Assembly: GCF_002591895.1 (NCBI RefSeq)
Contig: NZ_NISX01000008.1
Location: 67,788 to 131,787, forward strand
Source: Lacimicrobium alkaliphilum
GTDB lineage: Bacteria > Pseudomonadota > Gammaproteobacteria > Enterobacterales > Alteromonadaceae
Direction of reading: 5' to 3'
DNA: 64,000 bases
A program made the position numbers and the translations under genes. Below are positions 63,882 to 64,000 of this stretch, one piece after another (positions within the stretch are counted from its first letter, which is position 1; each line of letters opens with the position of its first letter). Below the pieces are notes generated by a model. The model had not been told where the DNA came from. It did no database searches and saw only the letters and a program-made list of their open reading frames with translations.

Positions 63882-64000
63882 TACTCAGATTCCCAGTGGT
63901 ATTAAAACTCGGTTTTTATCAGCCGATGTACACACAAGTTGTCATCGACCACGGCTATGTATTTCCATTTATCCATGGTCAGACAGGGATGTGAAGTAGA
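63882..64000. other. Upstream region of the RpiR operon, partial
   Basis: 119 bp to the window edge. The promoter of the six-gene operon is expected here; no operator was picked out by eye. Confidence 0.4.

Overview
The window looks like chromosome of a marine or saline gammaproteobacterium of the Alteromonadales (Alteromonadaceae-like). This rests on protein families typical of that group: proteobacterial dedicated-sortase regulators (PdsS/PdsR/PdsO type), a HugZ plus HmuTUV heme-uptake locus, and a RpiR / N-acyl-D-amino-acid deacylase / RidA / sodium symporter / KDG-kinase / GH20 operon that resembles a marine oxidative chitin route. No rRNA or tRNA gene, integrase, prophage or CRISPR array was seen, so a species name is not supported.

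Layout. 0.3-5.5 kb: a sortase-associated two-component system and OmpA-like protein, without a visible sortase, and a diguanylate cyclase. 6-12 kb: heme acquisition (HugZ, ABC transporter, TonB receptor) with a Fur-like box between the divergent transporter and receptor genes. 12-22 kb: single genes separated by dispersed repeats. These are a DUF4760 protein, a MerR regulator coupled to a VIT/vWA protein, a Fic antitoxin with a nonsense-mutated Fic toxin, a group II intron, a truncated NERD gene and a DUF4143 ATPase.

22.4-34.2 kb: the main accessory island. Five genes overlap stop-to-start: a NERD-SF1 helicase, a DrmA-like helicase, a DrmB-like DUF1998 protein, a second SF1 helicase and a 553-residue protein of unknown family. 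A convergent C5 cytosine methyltransferase and a divergent Vsr endonuclease follow. This is a DISARM-like defence locus without the usual phospholipase-D DrmC, and with two extra SF1 ATPases and an unknown component. 34.2-42.6 kb continues with a methyltransferase plus HNH-S24 fusion, a Phd/ParE pair, a DUF3800 protein, a small nuclease-like operon and HipBA, again among repeats.

42.7-56.3 kb is more ordinary chromosome: ChaC, a dicarboxylate symporter, a CorA-type transporter, a GGCT-like protein, a creatininase-family amidohydrolase, a phosphoribosyltransferase, a repeat-containing lipoprotein, a GNAT enzyme, a hydrolase, a BlaI / M56-M23 fusion / M23 operon, PsiE and a catalase-family peroxidase. 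56.3-63.9 kb is one six-gene minus-strand operon for uptake and breakdown of an N-acetylated amino sugar or its aldonic acid.

Several families of short palindromes and longer repeats fill most gaps. They coincide with truncated gene copies (NERD 3' tails, a methyltransferase 5' remnant), so repeat-mediated rearrangement has probably shaped the accessory regions. All functional calls come from reading motifs by eye; no database search was run.
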